This document shows positions 53,181-64,000 of a DNA stretch of 64,000 bases, piece by piece. A model generated the notes under the pieces. That model was not told the origin of the DNA, made no database searches, and saw nothing but the letters and a program-made list of their open reading frames with translations. Source of the DNA: Campanula takesimana. Taxonomy: Eukaryota; Streptophyta; Magnoliopsida; Asterales; Campanulaceae. Location: assembly GCA_026119855.1 (NCBI GenBank), contig JAOWBW010001479.1, forward strand, positions 124,001 through 188,000. The letters are read 5' to 3'. The position numbers and the translations under genes were made by a program. How positions within the stretch are numbered: the stretch's first letter is position 1; each line of letters starts with the position of its first letter.

Positions 53181-55088
53181 TGTAACGACCCCAAAACCCG
53201 TCCCTATTTATTTTATATTTTTGGGAATTTTAATTTGACATTATGTGTGTATTTTATGTGTTAGAAAATATTTTTATGACTTGCATATATTATTTGAGTA
53301 TATGTGTTAGTTAATGTGTTAGTAGTAATTTTGTTAAAAGGAATAAATGAGTTAGTTAAAACTTTAGGGTCCAAAGTGTAACTTTAAAGTTTAGGGGCTT
53401 ATTTGCTCAAAATGAAAATGGAGGGACCTAGGTGTAAAAATGAGATTTTTATAAATCATGTTTATCTTTCCTTCTCTCCCTCTGCGTAGAATATCCTACA
53501 CACACTAAACTTTTCTAAATTTTCTCTGCACCTTCCATTGTTGAAGGCGAAGGGAGTAAGTTTATTTTCTTATTTTAATTTCCTTCTTATTATTAATTAC
53601 TCCATTTTAAAAACTAATTATACTAAAATGATTAGGGCGTTGAGTAGGTCATTTCTACCCGAACAAAACATATTTCTGCGATACTTTTTTCGGAAATAGG
53701 TAAGTTACTAATTCCCCTTAAATAATAAAATGGTCATATATTTGCTATATGTGAGATATGTGGTGAAATTCTTGTGAAAGGAATTTATTTGTGATACTTG
53801 TTTATTTGGGACAAAGGGAGTATTTGGTATGTTGGTTTGGTTGGGCTTAAAGTAGTATTAAAGTTGTTTTGAGACTAATTTTGTAGTCTTAGTAAAGTGA
53901 TAAACGTTAAGTGTTGTACTTTTGGGATGGTGAAACGAAAGGAGTATAGTTTGCTCAAGTTTTGGCCTGGCGGGTGTGTTGGGCGGCCGCCCAAATAGGG
54001 CGTGCGACCGCACACTTATCTGGAAGATTTTTGTCTTGGGACAGAGTGTTTTGGGCGGCCGCACAGTCTGGTGTGGGCGACCGCCCATGGTTGCTGAAAT
54101 AGCCCAGTGGTAAGGATTACATCATTGTAAGGCTTCTATCATTGGTTTCCCATTGTTTATGATATCGGGCAATGGTAGGGATTACAATGGCACACAAGCC
54201 AAGTTCATTGTAAGGCTTCTATCATTGGTTTCCCATTTTTAACCTCCTTCCTTAAGCCAAAGGTTGGGCACTTTGGGTTATGACTTGGTGTCATTTTCCC
54301 CCTCTTGTTGTTGTTGTTATTGGTTGGTTCATGAACCCGTTTCAGCCCTTTGGTGCTGCTCAGTTGATACCTCTCTGATGGTTATGTTTGTTTCGAGTAC
54401 GGGATCCCGGCTTCAGCTATTTATGCTACTCAACTGGTTTTCTCAGATGGTTATGTTTGTTTCGAGAACCTTGGCTCACAGTATCCACGTATGAGTGTTT
54501 ATTTCCGCCTTATGTGCTGCATGATGAGTTGATCGTTATTTCCAACTGGTATGGGACGGTTGGCGATAGGGAGCCTCTCATGTTATGTGCTATATGCTAT
54601 ATACTATTTGATTATTTGTTGATATAGTTTCTTTATGATTACCATATCAGCATGTAACGTAGTTGCATTTTAGTAGCTTACTGAGATTCATTCTCACCCC
54701 TTATTTGTTTACTGTTTTAGATAAAGGCAAGTCCAGGGAATAGGAAACTTGCACGGGAGGACGTCGTGGTGGTAAGAGTTTGGGATTTGAGTCTTGTAAA
54801 GGCTACATTATGTAATGTATAACCTTTTGGGGTAGAGTATCCGTGACTTCATCATCTTTTAAAACTTATATTTTGGAAAATGTTGGTGTTTGTGTATTTG
54901 TAAACAAAGTTTGTAAGCCTTCGGGCTAAGTACTTCCTTTTGGAAGTTGTTTGTAAAGTTATTTTAAAGTGTTAAACTTTTATGAAAGTTCATTTCGAAA
55001 AAAAAAGGGTTCCTATAATATTTTATGACGTCTTACGTGCGTGTCCTGAGCGTGGGGCCAAGTAGGACCACGTGTACGGGGCGCGACA
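53181..55088 (+). repeat. 5' LTR of the second Tekay-like element
   Basis: 1908 bp, TGTAACGACCCC...GGGGCGCGACA. Lacks about 400 bp present in the other LTR after GGTTGCTGAAATAG (54105). GC palindromes at 53982-54088. Confidence 0.9.
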
Positions 55089-55090
55089 GT

Positions 55091-55102
55091 TGGTATCAGA
55101 GC
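55091..55102 (+). other. Primer binding site, tRNA-iMet
   Basis: TGGTATCAGAGC, two bases after the LTR. Confidence 0.9.
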
Positions 55103-55198
55103 TAGGTTGTAGATGGTCTAGAATGACTAAGTGGCCTAGGAGGGTAGTTGGGTAGAGAGTGAGTAACGTTGAGTGTTTTATGCAGATAATCACTGAAA

Positions 55199-55786
55199 AT
55201 GGTTGGAACAGAAGGAAATCAGTCAGGGCCTTCAGGGTCGGGTAATGCTAGAGAAGAGGTTCGAACAATGTTCCAAGGTATGTTTGAAACTGTAATGAAA
55301 ACAATTGACGATATAGTTGAGCATAAAAGCAAGGTTGAAGCCTCAGATGTGACAAAACGAGGAGGACAGTTAAAATCACAACCCCAGCGTGGTGATAGTA
55401 GGGAATCTTTTCAAGGGCCACATAATAGAAGAACTCAAGGTAAACGAGTATGTACCTATTGTCAAAGGACAGGACAATCAAAGGAGAAATGTTGGAAGAA
55501 ACAAGGCAAATGTATGAGATGTGGTCAGTTGGGTCATTTTCAGAAGGATTGCCCTAGATTTAGAGTACAGGCATCAGGAAATGCAGTTGGGTTTTCTCAG
55601 GGCCAAAAGAGGGATGCTTTAGGGAAGGTTAAGGTGCAGGATAGTGTTTCTGCCATCAATCAACAACAGATTTCAGATCCTTCTAATGTGATTGGAGGTA
55701 TAATTTCTATGTCTAGTTTGAGAGCACATACACTTATAGACCCTAGATCTTCGCATTATTATGTGTCTATGCATTTTGCTTCTTGA
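55199..55786 (+). pseudogene. Short gag of the second Tekay-like element
   Basis: 195 codons. N-terminus MVGTEGN...EEVRTMFQGMFE jumps directly to the post-capsid region (IVEHKSKVE), so the capsid core is deleted in frame. Two knuckles: the first has Gln in place of His (CTYCQRTGQSKEKC), the second is intact (CMRCGQLGHFQKDC). It ends in the protease start, where the D-S/T-G triad is DPR. It would not build particles or process itself. Confidence 0.8.
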
Positions 55787-58473
55787 TTTCATGTGTCTCC
55801 TGAGTCTCTACCTTAGGTGTTAGAGGTGTATATCCTAAGGGGGAGTGTTTGGTGATTGATAGAGTGTTGCGCACTTGTGGTGTGCAAATTTGTGAGCATG
55901 TTTTACTTGCTGGTTTAGTTATTTTGCTATAGCAAGATTTTGATATTATTGTGGTGGAGTTTTATATGCTAGTGTACTTTAATTAAGCATGGTAGATATA
56001 TGTGTTTAGCATTCATGTTATTTATGCATTAAAGTCTGAAAATTGTTATCAGAAGGTTATGCCTGGTAATTGGTTTATGGGGTTGGCAGTAGAGTGTTTA
56101 TAGCTAAACTAGAGAATGTACTCTTCCTTTGTGGGATGCATCAGTATTGGTTATTATGAAAAGGTATGGTACTTTGCGATTGTATATTGAATACTAAGAG
56201 CTCAACCAGATGACTATAACGAATCATCACTTGTTATCTTATATGGGTGATATATTTGATTAACTTCAGAGATCAGTGGTTTATTCAGTGGTTGACTTGA
56301 AGTTATTATCATTAGTTGAAATTTTGAGTTGAGTATATTTTAAAAACGGTTTTTCATACCAGGTATGGGCACCATAAATTGTGGTCATAGTGTTTGAATT
56401 AACAACTACTTCAGTGGAATTGTTGGATATGCTGAGTTGTATTTGTAGCCGTAATTGGATTGTTTTGTGAGAGGCAACAGTTGTGAAATCAAGGCATTAT
56501 GTCTTCTTGTTAGAGGATATATTATTTTGAGGAAGTTTCAACTCAGACATGGTTATTGATTCTTTAAATATGGAAGCAACAGTAATTGGAAAAATCCTAC
56601 TTCAGTAGCAGAGGTATGTAACTTGTTGAGATTGGCATATGGTTAGAGATTCATTGATGGATTTCTAAGGTAGCTACACAGTTAACTATATGACACAGGA
56701 AGATACACTTTCTCGATGGATTGGTAAGAGTGAAACGAGTTTTTAATTGTTGAAACAAGAGTGGATGACAACTTCAGTATTGATATTGCTTAATGTATTT
56801 GACTAGTATTACAGTTATCTAGAGGATATGATCAGTGTTACTATTTTCTAGTGGATATGCCGAGTTTTACTATTATAGTGGATCTGATAAATTTATTATT
56901 CATGGTGATGCCTTAAAGAGTGATTGAGATGTTCATCGCTTCAGAATTGTATGGTAACAATGTGTGCTTTGAGAAGATTGATTCCTTATGAACAAAATTA
57001 TCCTACCTATAACTTGAGATTTATTGCGATTATATATCCATGGCATTAGTGAATGACCTTTATAAAGCCATATTGGAGTGTTTACCAACCATGAGAGTTA
57101 AAGTATTGGTTTTTTCAAAGAGAGTTACACATGAGATAATGCAGGTAGAGTACCATGTTATATCATCTGGGAAAGGTAATGTGTTAGAGGATACATTGAC
57201 TTATAGTTCATGTTTGATAAAACTAAATGGGGAATGTTAGAGGAATTAACATTTTGGAGTCTTTGTGAGTTGAGACATGGTGTGATTTTGCGATTGTGGA
57301 AGCTTTAAGTTTCTACTCTATTGAATGATTTCAACTATAGAAAATTACTAGTGGAATGAATGATGATAGGCAACACGACTTTGTTCGTTGCTAGTAATGG
57401 AACTTTAACTTTTGTAGCAGAGTATGTAGTCGATACTTAGTGGAACCAACATGCATAACGGAATTCAACTACAGGTACTTGAAGAGATACACAAGACCAA
57501 TTTAGTTATGAATCCAAGTAAATGTAGAGTATTGAGATAATTTGAAGAGTTACATTTGATTTGTTTGACACGCGAAATTCTATGCATTCAACTAAGTCCT
57601 TAAGCTGCGAATAATCTGGAAGTAAAATATCAGTAATCAGTTGGTTTGTGACAAGCCTTTGAGATTTCTGAGTGGATATGAATCTATTGCGAAAGGTTTT
57701 ATTGAAGGAGTTACACTGAATAGATGAGACCAATGATGTTGATTGATAGCGGATTGGTTACCAAGTTTTCTCACCTTATCTATTTTGAGGGTATAAATGT
57801 TAATTCCAGTTGTTACTTATTTGTTCAGAAGATAGTGGGATTTCATGGGATGCCTACGAGCATGGTATTGGATATGGGTTCCTTATTTACATCTTGATTT
57901 TAGTAAGCAATTCAGAAGGCTTTGAATTCAGAATTGAGATTTAGCATGACTTTTCATCCTCAGACAGATGGTCAGTTAGGAAGAACTATTCAGATTCTTG
58001 AGGACATGTTGAGAACTTGTTCAGTTGATTCTTAGAATTCGTGGGATATACCTTTACTTCTCGTGGAGTTTGCTTAATATATCAGTTCTTTTGAGATTTT
58101 GGGAAGAGTTAGAGATTGGGCTTATCATCTTGTGTTACTTCCTTCTCTTGACAAGATTTATAATGTGTTCCATGTTTCGATGCTTCGAAAGTATGTGTAT
58201 GATCCATCTCATGTGTTATCTGAGGTTCTCGAGGATATTGAACCAAGTATGTCCTATGAGGAGCATCCAGTTCAGTTCAGGTGATTGACTCTAAGGTTCA
58301 AGAACTGAGAACTAAGAGTATTCCTCTTGTTAGAGTTGTGTGGAGGAACCATAATGTGGAAGAATCAACTTGGGAGCTTCGGGAGGAGATTGAGAGGAAA
58401 TACCCTTGGTTATTTGACACTGTTGGTAAGTTACCCTAAAATTCGGGACGAATTTTCTTTAAGGGAGAGTGAT
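55787..58473 (+). pseudogene. Degenerate pol of the second Tekay-like element
   Basis: Only islands are readable: an RT-like piece near 57480-57530, integrase near 57835-58020 (FHGMPTSMV, then FHPQTDGQLGRTIQILEDML) and 58110-58280 (KIYNVFHVSMLRKY), and a chromodomain at 58325-58437 (WRNHNVEESTWELREEI). Stops and shifts are everywhere else. A purine tract precedes the 3' LTR (AAGGGAGAGTGA, 58460-58472). Confidence 0.8.
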
Positions 58474-60506
58474 TATAACAACCACAAAACCCGTCCCTAT
58501 TTATTTTATATTTTTGGGAATTTTAATTTGACATTATGTGTGCATTTTATGTGTTAGAAAATATTTTTATGACTTGCATATTTTATTTGAGTATATGTGT
58601 TAGTTAATGTGTTAGTAGTAATTTTGTTAAAAGGAATAAATGAGTTAGTTAAAACTTTAGGGTCCAAAGTGTAACTTTAAAGTCCAGGGGCTTATTTGCT
58701 CAAAATGAAAATGGAGGGACCTAGGTGTAAAAATGAGATTTTTATAAATCATGTTTATCTTTCCTTCTCTCCCTCTGCGTAGAATATCCTACACACACTA
58801 AACTTTCCTAATTTTTCTCTGCACCTTCCATTGTTGAAGATGAAGGGAGTAAGTTTATTTTCTTATTTTAATTTCCTTCTTATTATTAATTACTCCATTT
58901 TAAAAACTAATTATACTAAAATGATCAGGGCGTTGAGTAGGTCATTTCTACCCGAACAAAACATATTTCTGCGATACTTTTTCCGGAAATAGGTAAGTTA
59001 CTAATTCCCCTTAAATAATAAAATGGTCATATATTTGCTATATGTGTGATATGTGGTGAAATTATTGTGAAAGGAATTTATTTGTGATACTTGTTTATTT
59101 GGGACAAAGGGAGTATTTGGTATGTTGGTTTGGTTGAGCTTAAAGTAGTATTAAAGTTGTTTTGAGACTGATTTTGTAGTCTTAGTAAAGTGATAAACGT
59201 TAAAGTGATAAACGTTAAGTGTTGTACTTTTGGGACGGTGAAATGAAAGGAGTATAGTTTGTTCAAGTTTTGGCCTGGCGGGTGTGTTGGGCGGCCGCCC
59301 AAATAGGGCGTGCGACCGCTCACTTATCTGGAAGATTTTTGTCTTGGGACAGAGTGTTTTGGGCGGCCGCACAGTCTGGTGTGGGCGACCGCCCAGGGTT
59401 GCTGAAATAGTTGAGTTGTTTCATTTCAAGGGATTTAAAGTTCAATCTTGGTCTAGGTCTTAGGTGATATCCTAGAGTACCTAGAGGGTTGTTGTGGAAT
59501 ACTCTTGTGTTCGAAATGGTTCCTTTGTGAACATAAGTGTTGTGGAATTTAACTAAGTATTAAATGGATATTATGGAACATCCTCTTGATGTGTTTTGGA
59601 TTAATTGTGAATGGGTGCAAGCTTGTGAGGTGACTTAATGTCAATGGTAAAGGATTGTGTTGTGAACTCTTTATGAGTGTTTCTTTCGTGTGCAACTTGT
59701 GATGTGTTTGGCTTGGTTCCCTACTTTGGAATCATGCCCTGGTTGTTGTTTAAGCAAGTATTCATTACTGTGCTCTCGTGTAAAGTCCAGCTGGTACTTC
59801 TTGTTGTGGTGTCGGGACAGTGGTAGGGATTATATCATTGTAAGGCTTCTATCATTGGTTTCCCATTGTTTATGATATCGGACAGTGGTAGGGATTACAA
59901 TGGCACACGAGCCAAGTTCATTGTAAGGCTTCTATCATTGGTTTCCCATTTTTAACCCCCTTCCTTAGGCCAAAGGTTAGGCACTTTGGGTTATGACTTG
60001 GTGTCATTTTCCCCCTCTTGTTGTTGTTGTTATTGGTTGGTTCATGAACCCGTTTCAGCCCTTTGGTGCTGCTCATTTGATACCTCTCTGATGGTTATGT
60101 TTGTTTCAAGTACGGGATCCCGGCTTCAGCTATTTATGCTACTCAACTGGCTTTCTCAGATGGTTATGTTTGTTTCGAGAACCTTGGCTCACAGTATCCA
60201 CGTATGAGTGTTTATTTCCGCCTTATGTGCTGCATGATGAGTTGGTCGTTATTTCCAACTAGTATGGGACGGTTGGCGATAGGGAGCCTCTCATGTTATG
60301 TGCTATATGCTATATACTATTTGATTATTTGTTGATATTGTTTCTTTATGATTACCATATCAGCATGTAACGTAGTTGCATTTTAGTAGCTTACTGAGAT
60401 TCATTCTCACCCCTTATTTGTTTACAGTTTTAGATAAAGGCAAGTCCAGGGAATAGGACACTTGCACGGGAGGACGTCGTGGTGGTAAGAGTTTGGGATA
60501 TGAGTC
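58474..60506 (+). repeat. 3' LTR of the second Tekay-like element, truncated
   Basis: Starts TATAACAACCAC (mutated TGTAACGACC) and follows 53181-54779 closely, with the extra ~400 bp segment, until GAGTC at 60502-60506 where the SIRE-like LTR begins. Confidence 0.9.
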
Positions 60507-61896
60507 TGTTAGGCCCAATTGGTAGGAAAATAGGCTAGAGGGGGGGGTGAATAGCCTTTTTAAAACTTTTACAAGAAACACTTATAAATGCAAAGTCACT
60601 TATCAGTTTGCAAACTATTATCAGTAAGCGCAGCGGGTAAAATATGACTTAGTTTTAACTCACACAAAATCAGTGTATAAAAGATTTTCAAAGCTTAGTT
60701 TAAACACAAAGTTGTTTCCAAAAGTTCAATGCAGTTTCAAGAGATTGGTCAAAGGAAATAATGATAAATCAGCAAGAACAATAATGATTTGCCGGTGATA
60801 GAGTTCCAACTGGCAAGGACAGTAAGTAACAGAAGACACAGAGATTTGGAGAGGTTCACAGTGTAAATACTGCTACGTCCTCTACCAAGTTTGGTCAGAA
60901 CTTGGATTTGGGTTAAGAGCACTATTAAATATCCCTAGTCTATTACAAGCACGGCTTTGCCGGATACAAAGACTAAATTCTAGAGATAGTTAATGAATCG
61001 TAAAACAAATATCTGACCAAGTGTATTTGAGCGGCAAGTTCAAAAGAACTTATCTCACTTAGGTGGGTGTGTGAAAGACTCAAACAACGTATTCCTTAAA
61101 ATGATCTTGTTCGGGAATACTAACAATGTTGTTGAGCTTGTGCACAAGTGTATGTGCTATTAAATGATCTAATGATTATCTGGACACGGAATGTTTGAGC
61201 TTCAATGAATGCTGCAAACAACCAACTCTCTTCAATGCACTAAAATCACCAACCTTCTTCAATGCACTGAGTCCTCTATTTATAGGAGGAGTTAATGTCT
61301 TAGCTTGTTGAAGAAGGATAATATTTGAATTTCCAGCTGGGTAGGTGAGGAGCATTTAATGCAGTATCCTTGGCATTAATGGCGAAGATACGCGTGCCTG
61401 AAAAGTCTGATGGGTAAAGACCCCTTTGTCTCAACCGGTTACCTGTAAAAGAAAGTAGAGACAAAGTATAGCTAAAAGTAGCTATGTGTCAGACGGCGCA
61501 GTAATCATTACAGAGAAGGTAAACTACTTTATGATAAAACAGTACAGAGACAATCAGCAAGGTTGACTTTAAGATGGAACGATGTAACCTGACTGACAGT
61601 ACAGACTGTCTTTCTTTATTGGCAAGTTGAGAATGGAGTTGATCGGCAACTTCTTTAGTAAGTTGATCGGCAACTTGTCGCATGTTAAGAATAGAGTTGA
61701 TCGGCAACTTTTTTACTGATCTGCTGATTTGCTTCCTCTGCTGGTTTGTCTTGAATGAAGAGTTCAAATACACCTGTGCTGGTCACAAAGAATCCTAAGG
61801 GTACCTAAAAAGGTTCTAATAAAAATTGGGGGATCCTAAGTGTAAACATGATTGGGATTAAGTAATTCTATGATCTAGGAATCTATTTGAACAACA
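60507..61896 (-). repeat. 3' LTR of the minus-strand SIRE-like element
   Basis: 1390 bp, the inverse of 48111-49554, shorter mainly because of fewer minisatellite copies and small indels. Confidence 0.92.
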
Positions 61897-61908
61897 ATCT
61901 CCTCCTAA
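61897..61908 (-). other. Polypurine tract
   Basis: The minus strand reads TTAGGAGGAGAT directly before the LTR's TGTTG. This fixes it as the 3' LTR and puts the internal region to the right. Confidence 0.75.
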
Positions 61909-62224
61909 TTACTTAAGTCCAATCACCCTTAATACTAAGGACATCTCTTATCTTAAGGAAAAGTTTTCTATGGATATCTAGGTAAAATCATTTCTTAAGG
62001 TAAGTCACACTAAATGTCTAAAGTAAAAGGTGGATTCACCAAAATAAATGGTGAAGCCCGTTCAATGAATCGGCAGAATGTTAATCTGCAAAGAGGATTA
62101 GCACAGAATAATGCAGATAACATATATATAAGAAAAACATATTAGCACAAACAAAATATCATTAAGCAAAGAGATTTGTCTATGAATGTCTTCATAAGAT
62201 ATCTACATCATTGGCTATGTCGAC
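61909..62224. other. Untranslated 3' region of the SIRE-like element
   Basis: AT-rich stretch between the extra ORF and the polypurine tract; no coding support seen. Confidence 0.55.
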
Positions 62225-63514
62225 TCAAGAATCAGCAGCTGGATCAGAAGTCTTGGGATCTGCTGGAGTCGAGTCCTTTGTAGATTCAGACTTTCTTGCT
62301 TTCTTCTTTGCTCTTTCTTCTTTCTTTTCATCTTTCCTTTTTGCCTTGCTCTGCCTTCTCTGAGCACTCTCTAATCTATCAGTAAGCATCTTGTTATTTG
62401 CCTCAAGAGCAGCAATCTTCAATTTGGCTTCAAGAAGTTCATTCTGAATATCAGCAAGTTTCTCATTTGAGGCTTCAAGTTTGCTGCGGGTATCACTGTG
62501 CTCGGCAAGTAGAATGTTCTGTTGAGTGACAAGAGAGCCATTTAACTCTGACAGATTAAAAACGCGTTCAGTTCTATCTTGCAGCAGATTTTTCATATCA
62601 TTGTAAACAGATGTCTTGATTCTGATAATATCCTCCTCCTGATTGGACTTATGAATCTGCTTGGAGAGCTCCTTTGTGGATTGTTTGAACAGGTCCGCAA
62701 TGGAGTGGGAGAAGTCAACCAAATCACCACGAGTAGGAGGCGCACTCTGATTAAAATCATCTCCTTCTTCATAGCAATGAAAATCATAGAGGCTGTTGAA
62801 GATAATGGGTTTATCAACATAGATCGGTGCAGCAAAAGAATTTGGATTTATGAGAACCAGAGAAGGGACAAATTCCTCATTTTCCAGGTCAGCATCCTCG
62901 ATCTGTACCTCATCGGCAACAATCTGCGTATCATCGTCAGAAATAACAATCGGCAGAGGAGAAGAAGGAAGAGGAACATGAGGTGGAGGCAAAGATAGAA
63001 TTCTTTGAAGCACAGGATCTTCATCATCGGCAAGATCTAAGGCATCGGCACAACCATCATCAGCAGAAACAAGATCGGCATCATCAGCAGGAGCGGCAAC
63101 AATCTCAGTAGCAGAAATAACATCAACAGGAATGAATGTGGAGACAATATCATCGGCAAGTCTTGAATAAAAAATCTCCAGAGGAAAGTTTGGATGGACA
63201 ATAATGTCTCTATCCCCTGAAAGATGAAATATGCCGTTGTCTTCCATAGAGAGCAGCAAAGCAAGCTGAAACTTCAAACAAGCAATGCCTTCCAATATCA
63301 TAATCACCAATCTAGCATTCAGCAGCCTAGATGTGTAAACCATGTGATCGGCACGCTGACGAGGAAGAAACATCGGCAGAGTAATGGCAAGTGCAGCTGA
63401 TTTGACTAAGTGCACAAGGCCACGAGCGTTGAGATGCCGATACTCCAGAATTTCTTTAAGCTCATCGTTGATCATAGAGCATCTCCTCATCCAACCATTT
63501 GAAGTGATGCAAAC
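62225..63514 (-). CDS. Env-like extra ORF of the SIRE-like element, C-terminal part
   Basis: Open from just after an in-frame TAA (63515-63517) to the stop at 62225; the first Met is at 63490, giving 421 codons. Seen: an N-terminal globular-looking part with LVHLVKSAALAITLPMF; a long acidic, Asp/Ala-rich and Pro-rich middle (~135-230); a coiled coil (~290-385, LLEAKLKIAALEANNKML); a very basic Lys-rich tail (KAKRKDEKKEERAKKKARK) ending in SDPAADS. A post-pol ORF with a C-terminal coiled coil is typical of the SIRE lineage, where it is called env-like; its function has not been shown. No clear membrane segment seen, so an envelope role is doubtful here. Confidence 0.7.
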   Translation of the reverse strand, partial: VCITSNGWMRRCSMINDELKEILEYRHLNARGLVHLVKSAALAITLPMFLPRQRADHMVYTSRLLNARLVIMILEGIACLKFQLALLLSMEDNGIFHLSGDRDIIVHPNFPLEIFYSRLADDIVSTFIPVDVISATEIVAAPADDADLVSADDGCADALDLADDEDPVLQRILSLPPPHVPLPSSPLPIVISDDDTQIVADEVQIEDADLENEEFVPSLVLINPNSFAAPIYVDKPIIFNSLYDFHCYEEGDDFNQSAPPTRGDLVDFSHSIADLFKQSTKELSKQIHKSNQEEDIIRIKTSVYNDMKNLLQDRTERVFNLSELNGSLVTQQNILLAEHSDTRSKLEASNEKLADIQNELLEAKLKIAALEANNKMLTDRLESAQRRQSKAKRKDEKKEERAKKKARKSESTKDSTPADPKTSDPAADS

Positions 63515-64000
63515 TTATTTTGGAGATAGACCAAGGAGAACGATCTTGCCACCTATCTTCAGTTTACCAGGTAGTAGACATCTAGGTTCATAGACAATTT
63601 TTCGCTTCAGTCTAGAAATCCGAGGAGTCTTTCCCTTAGTACGAATACGGTCATATTTGATCCATGGAAGGAATATTGGTCTGTCACTGGTTGAAGCACC
63701 AGAAGAGAATGGATGCTTGGTGACATGAGGGTGATCTTTGCCAAATGGAAGTGGACACCTTTGGAGGGTATAGTTGAATGATAGCCTCGGATGAACATTA
63801 AAGAGAGGATGTCCAAAACTGTTGGAAGGGATAGAAGCATTGGTAGTGTACCAGTTGGAGCACATCATATCTTTCCCATTCTGAAAGTAATCATAGTTGG
63901 CAGGTGGAGAAGTATCAACAGCATCAACATTCACGAAAGCTTGTTCTCCCACCTCCATATAATCAGCAGGATCAGTCTCATCGACATGATTTCCATTGGC
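63515..64000 (-). CDS. Env-like extra ORF, upstream part (partial)
   Basis: In frame with the next piece but separated by one TAA; open to the window edge, so its start is outside. It holds many aromatic and Pro residues (ANYDYFQNGKDM, FLPWIKYDRI) and a basic stretch RISRLKRKIVYEPR. It could be the N-terminal part of the same extra ORF broken by a stop, or the end of an upstream ORF with leaky termination. Family assignment rests on position only. Confidence 0.55.
   Translation of the reverse strand, partial: ANGNHVDETDPADYMEVGEQAFVNVDAVDTSPPANYDYFQNGKDMMCSNWYTTNASIPSNSFGHPLFNVHPRLSFNYTLQRCPLPFGKDHPHVTKHPFSSGASTSDRPIFLPWIKYDRIRTKGKTPRISRLKRKIVYEPRCLLPGKLKIGGKIVLLGLSPK

Larger units (their letters stand above)
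53181..60506 (+). mobile_element. Second Tekay-like element, probably non-autonomous
   Basis: LTRs 53181-55088 and 58474-60506 (the latter cut by the SIRE-like element), primer site, short gag with the capsid core missing, and a pol region full of stops. Inserted in the SIRE-like integrase; 5-bp flank GGTAA at 53176-53180. Related to the chromovirus at 38104 (same gag start MVGT, same knuckles, same LTR blocks). Confidence 0.85.
60507..64000 (-). mobile_element. SIRE/Maximus-like copia element, 3' part (runs off window)
   Basis: Minus strand: 3' LTR 60507-61896, polypurine tract, untranslated stretch, then an extra ORF after pol. 5-bp flank GAGTC. Same family as 48111, opposite orientation. 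Confidence 0.85.

Noticed and set aside
54264..54627. Open frames in the second Tekay LTR (also 59986-60207)
   Set aside because: Shared only because the LTRs are copies; no gag or pol features.

Overview
This is plant nuclear DNA, from a dicot-type angiosperm. It is AT-rich, with dozens of Stowaway-type MITEs (TA...CTCCCTCCGTCCC ends), plant Ty3/gypsy and Ty1/copia LTR retrotransposons with plant tRNA primer sites, and an intronless plant UGT gene. I cannot name the species. There are no bacterial-style operons, rRNAs, tRNAs or CRISPR arrays. Only three host genes look intact: two tandem paralogues of a short protein (13.4 and 16.4 kb) and a family-72-like UDP-glycosyltransferase (30.6 kb). 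Almost everything else is mobile DNA.

Left arm (0.5-13.0 kb): a complete, very young Ty3/gypsy element of the Tat/Retand type lies on the minus strand inside a Stowaway MITE. Its two 713-bp LTRs differ at one base, it has a perfect 5-bp target duplication (CATTC), a tRNA-Glu primer site and one uninterrupted 1979-codon gag-pol with two RNase H domains. Between pol and the 3' LTR, on the opposite strand, it carries what reads as a complete extra gene: TATA box, ATG-free leader with a 22-bp minisatellite, three exons joined in frame by two short introns (about 996 aa), and a poly(A)-like signal. About 16 copies of a ~46-bp tandem repeat made of paired small hairpins separate the ends of the two convergent genes. 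Antisense ORFs and 3' tandem repeats are known for this lineage; the antisense three-exon structure and the compensated hairpins are the points most worth checking.

Middle (13-37 kb): the tandem small genes, a dense field of MITEs and foldback elements (several nested), a 1.1-1.2 kb tandem duplication at 20.1-22.5 kb, a MITE with telomere-like CCCTAAA repeats, a CCGG-rich hAT-like remnant, and the UGT gene with its own TATA box.

Right arm (36.7-64 kb): a nested stack of retrotransposons. A copia-like LTR fragment is hit by a decayed Tekay/Del-type chromovirus (minus strand), which carries a solo LTR inside gag and a partly duplicated end. Its 5' LTR is hit by a SIRE/Maximus-type copia element (plus strand). 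That element's integrase is hit by a second Tekay-type element with similar LTRs but a ruined interior, whose 3' LTR is in turn hit by a second SIRE-type element (minus strand) that runs off the window and carries the lineage's extra env-like ORF.
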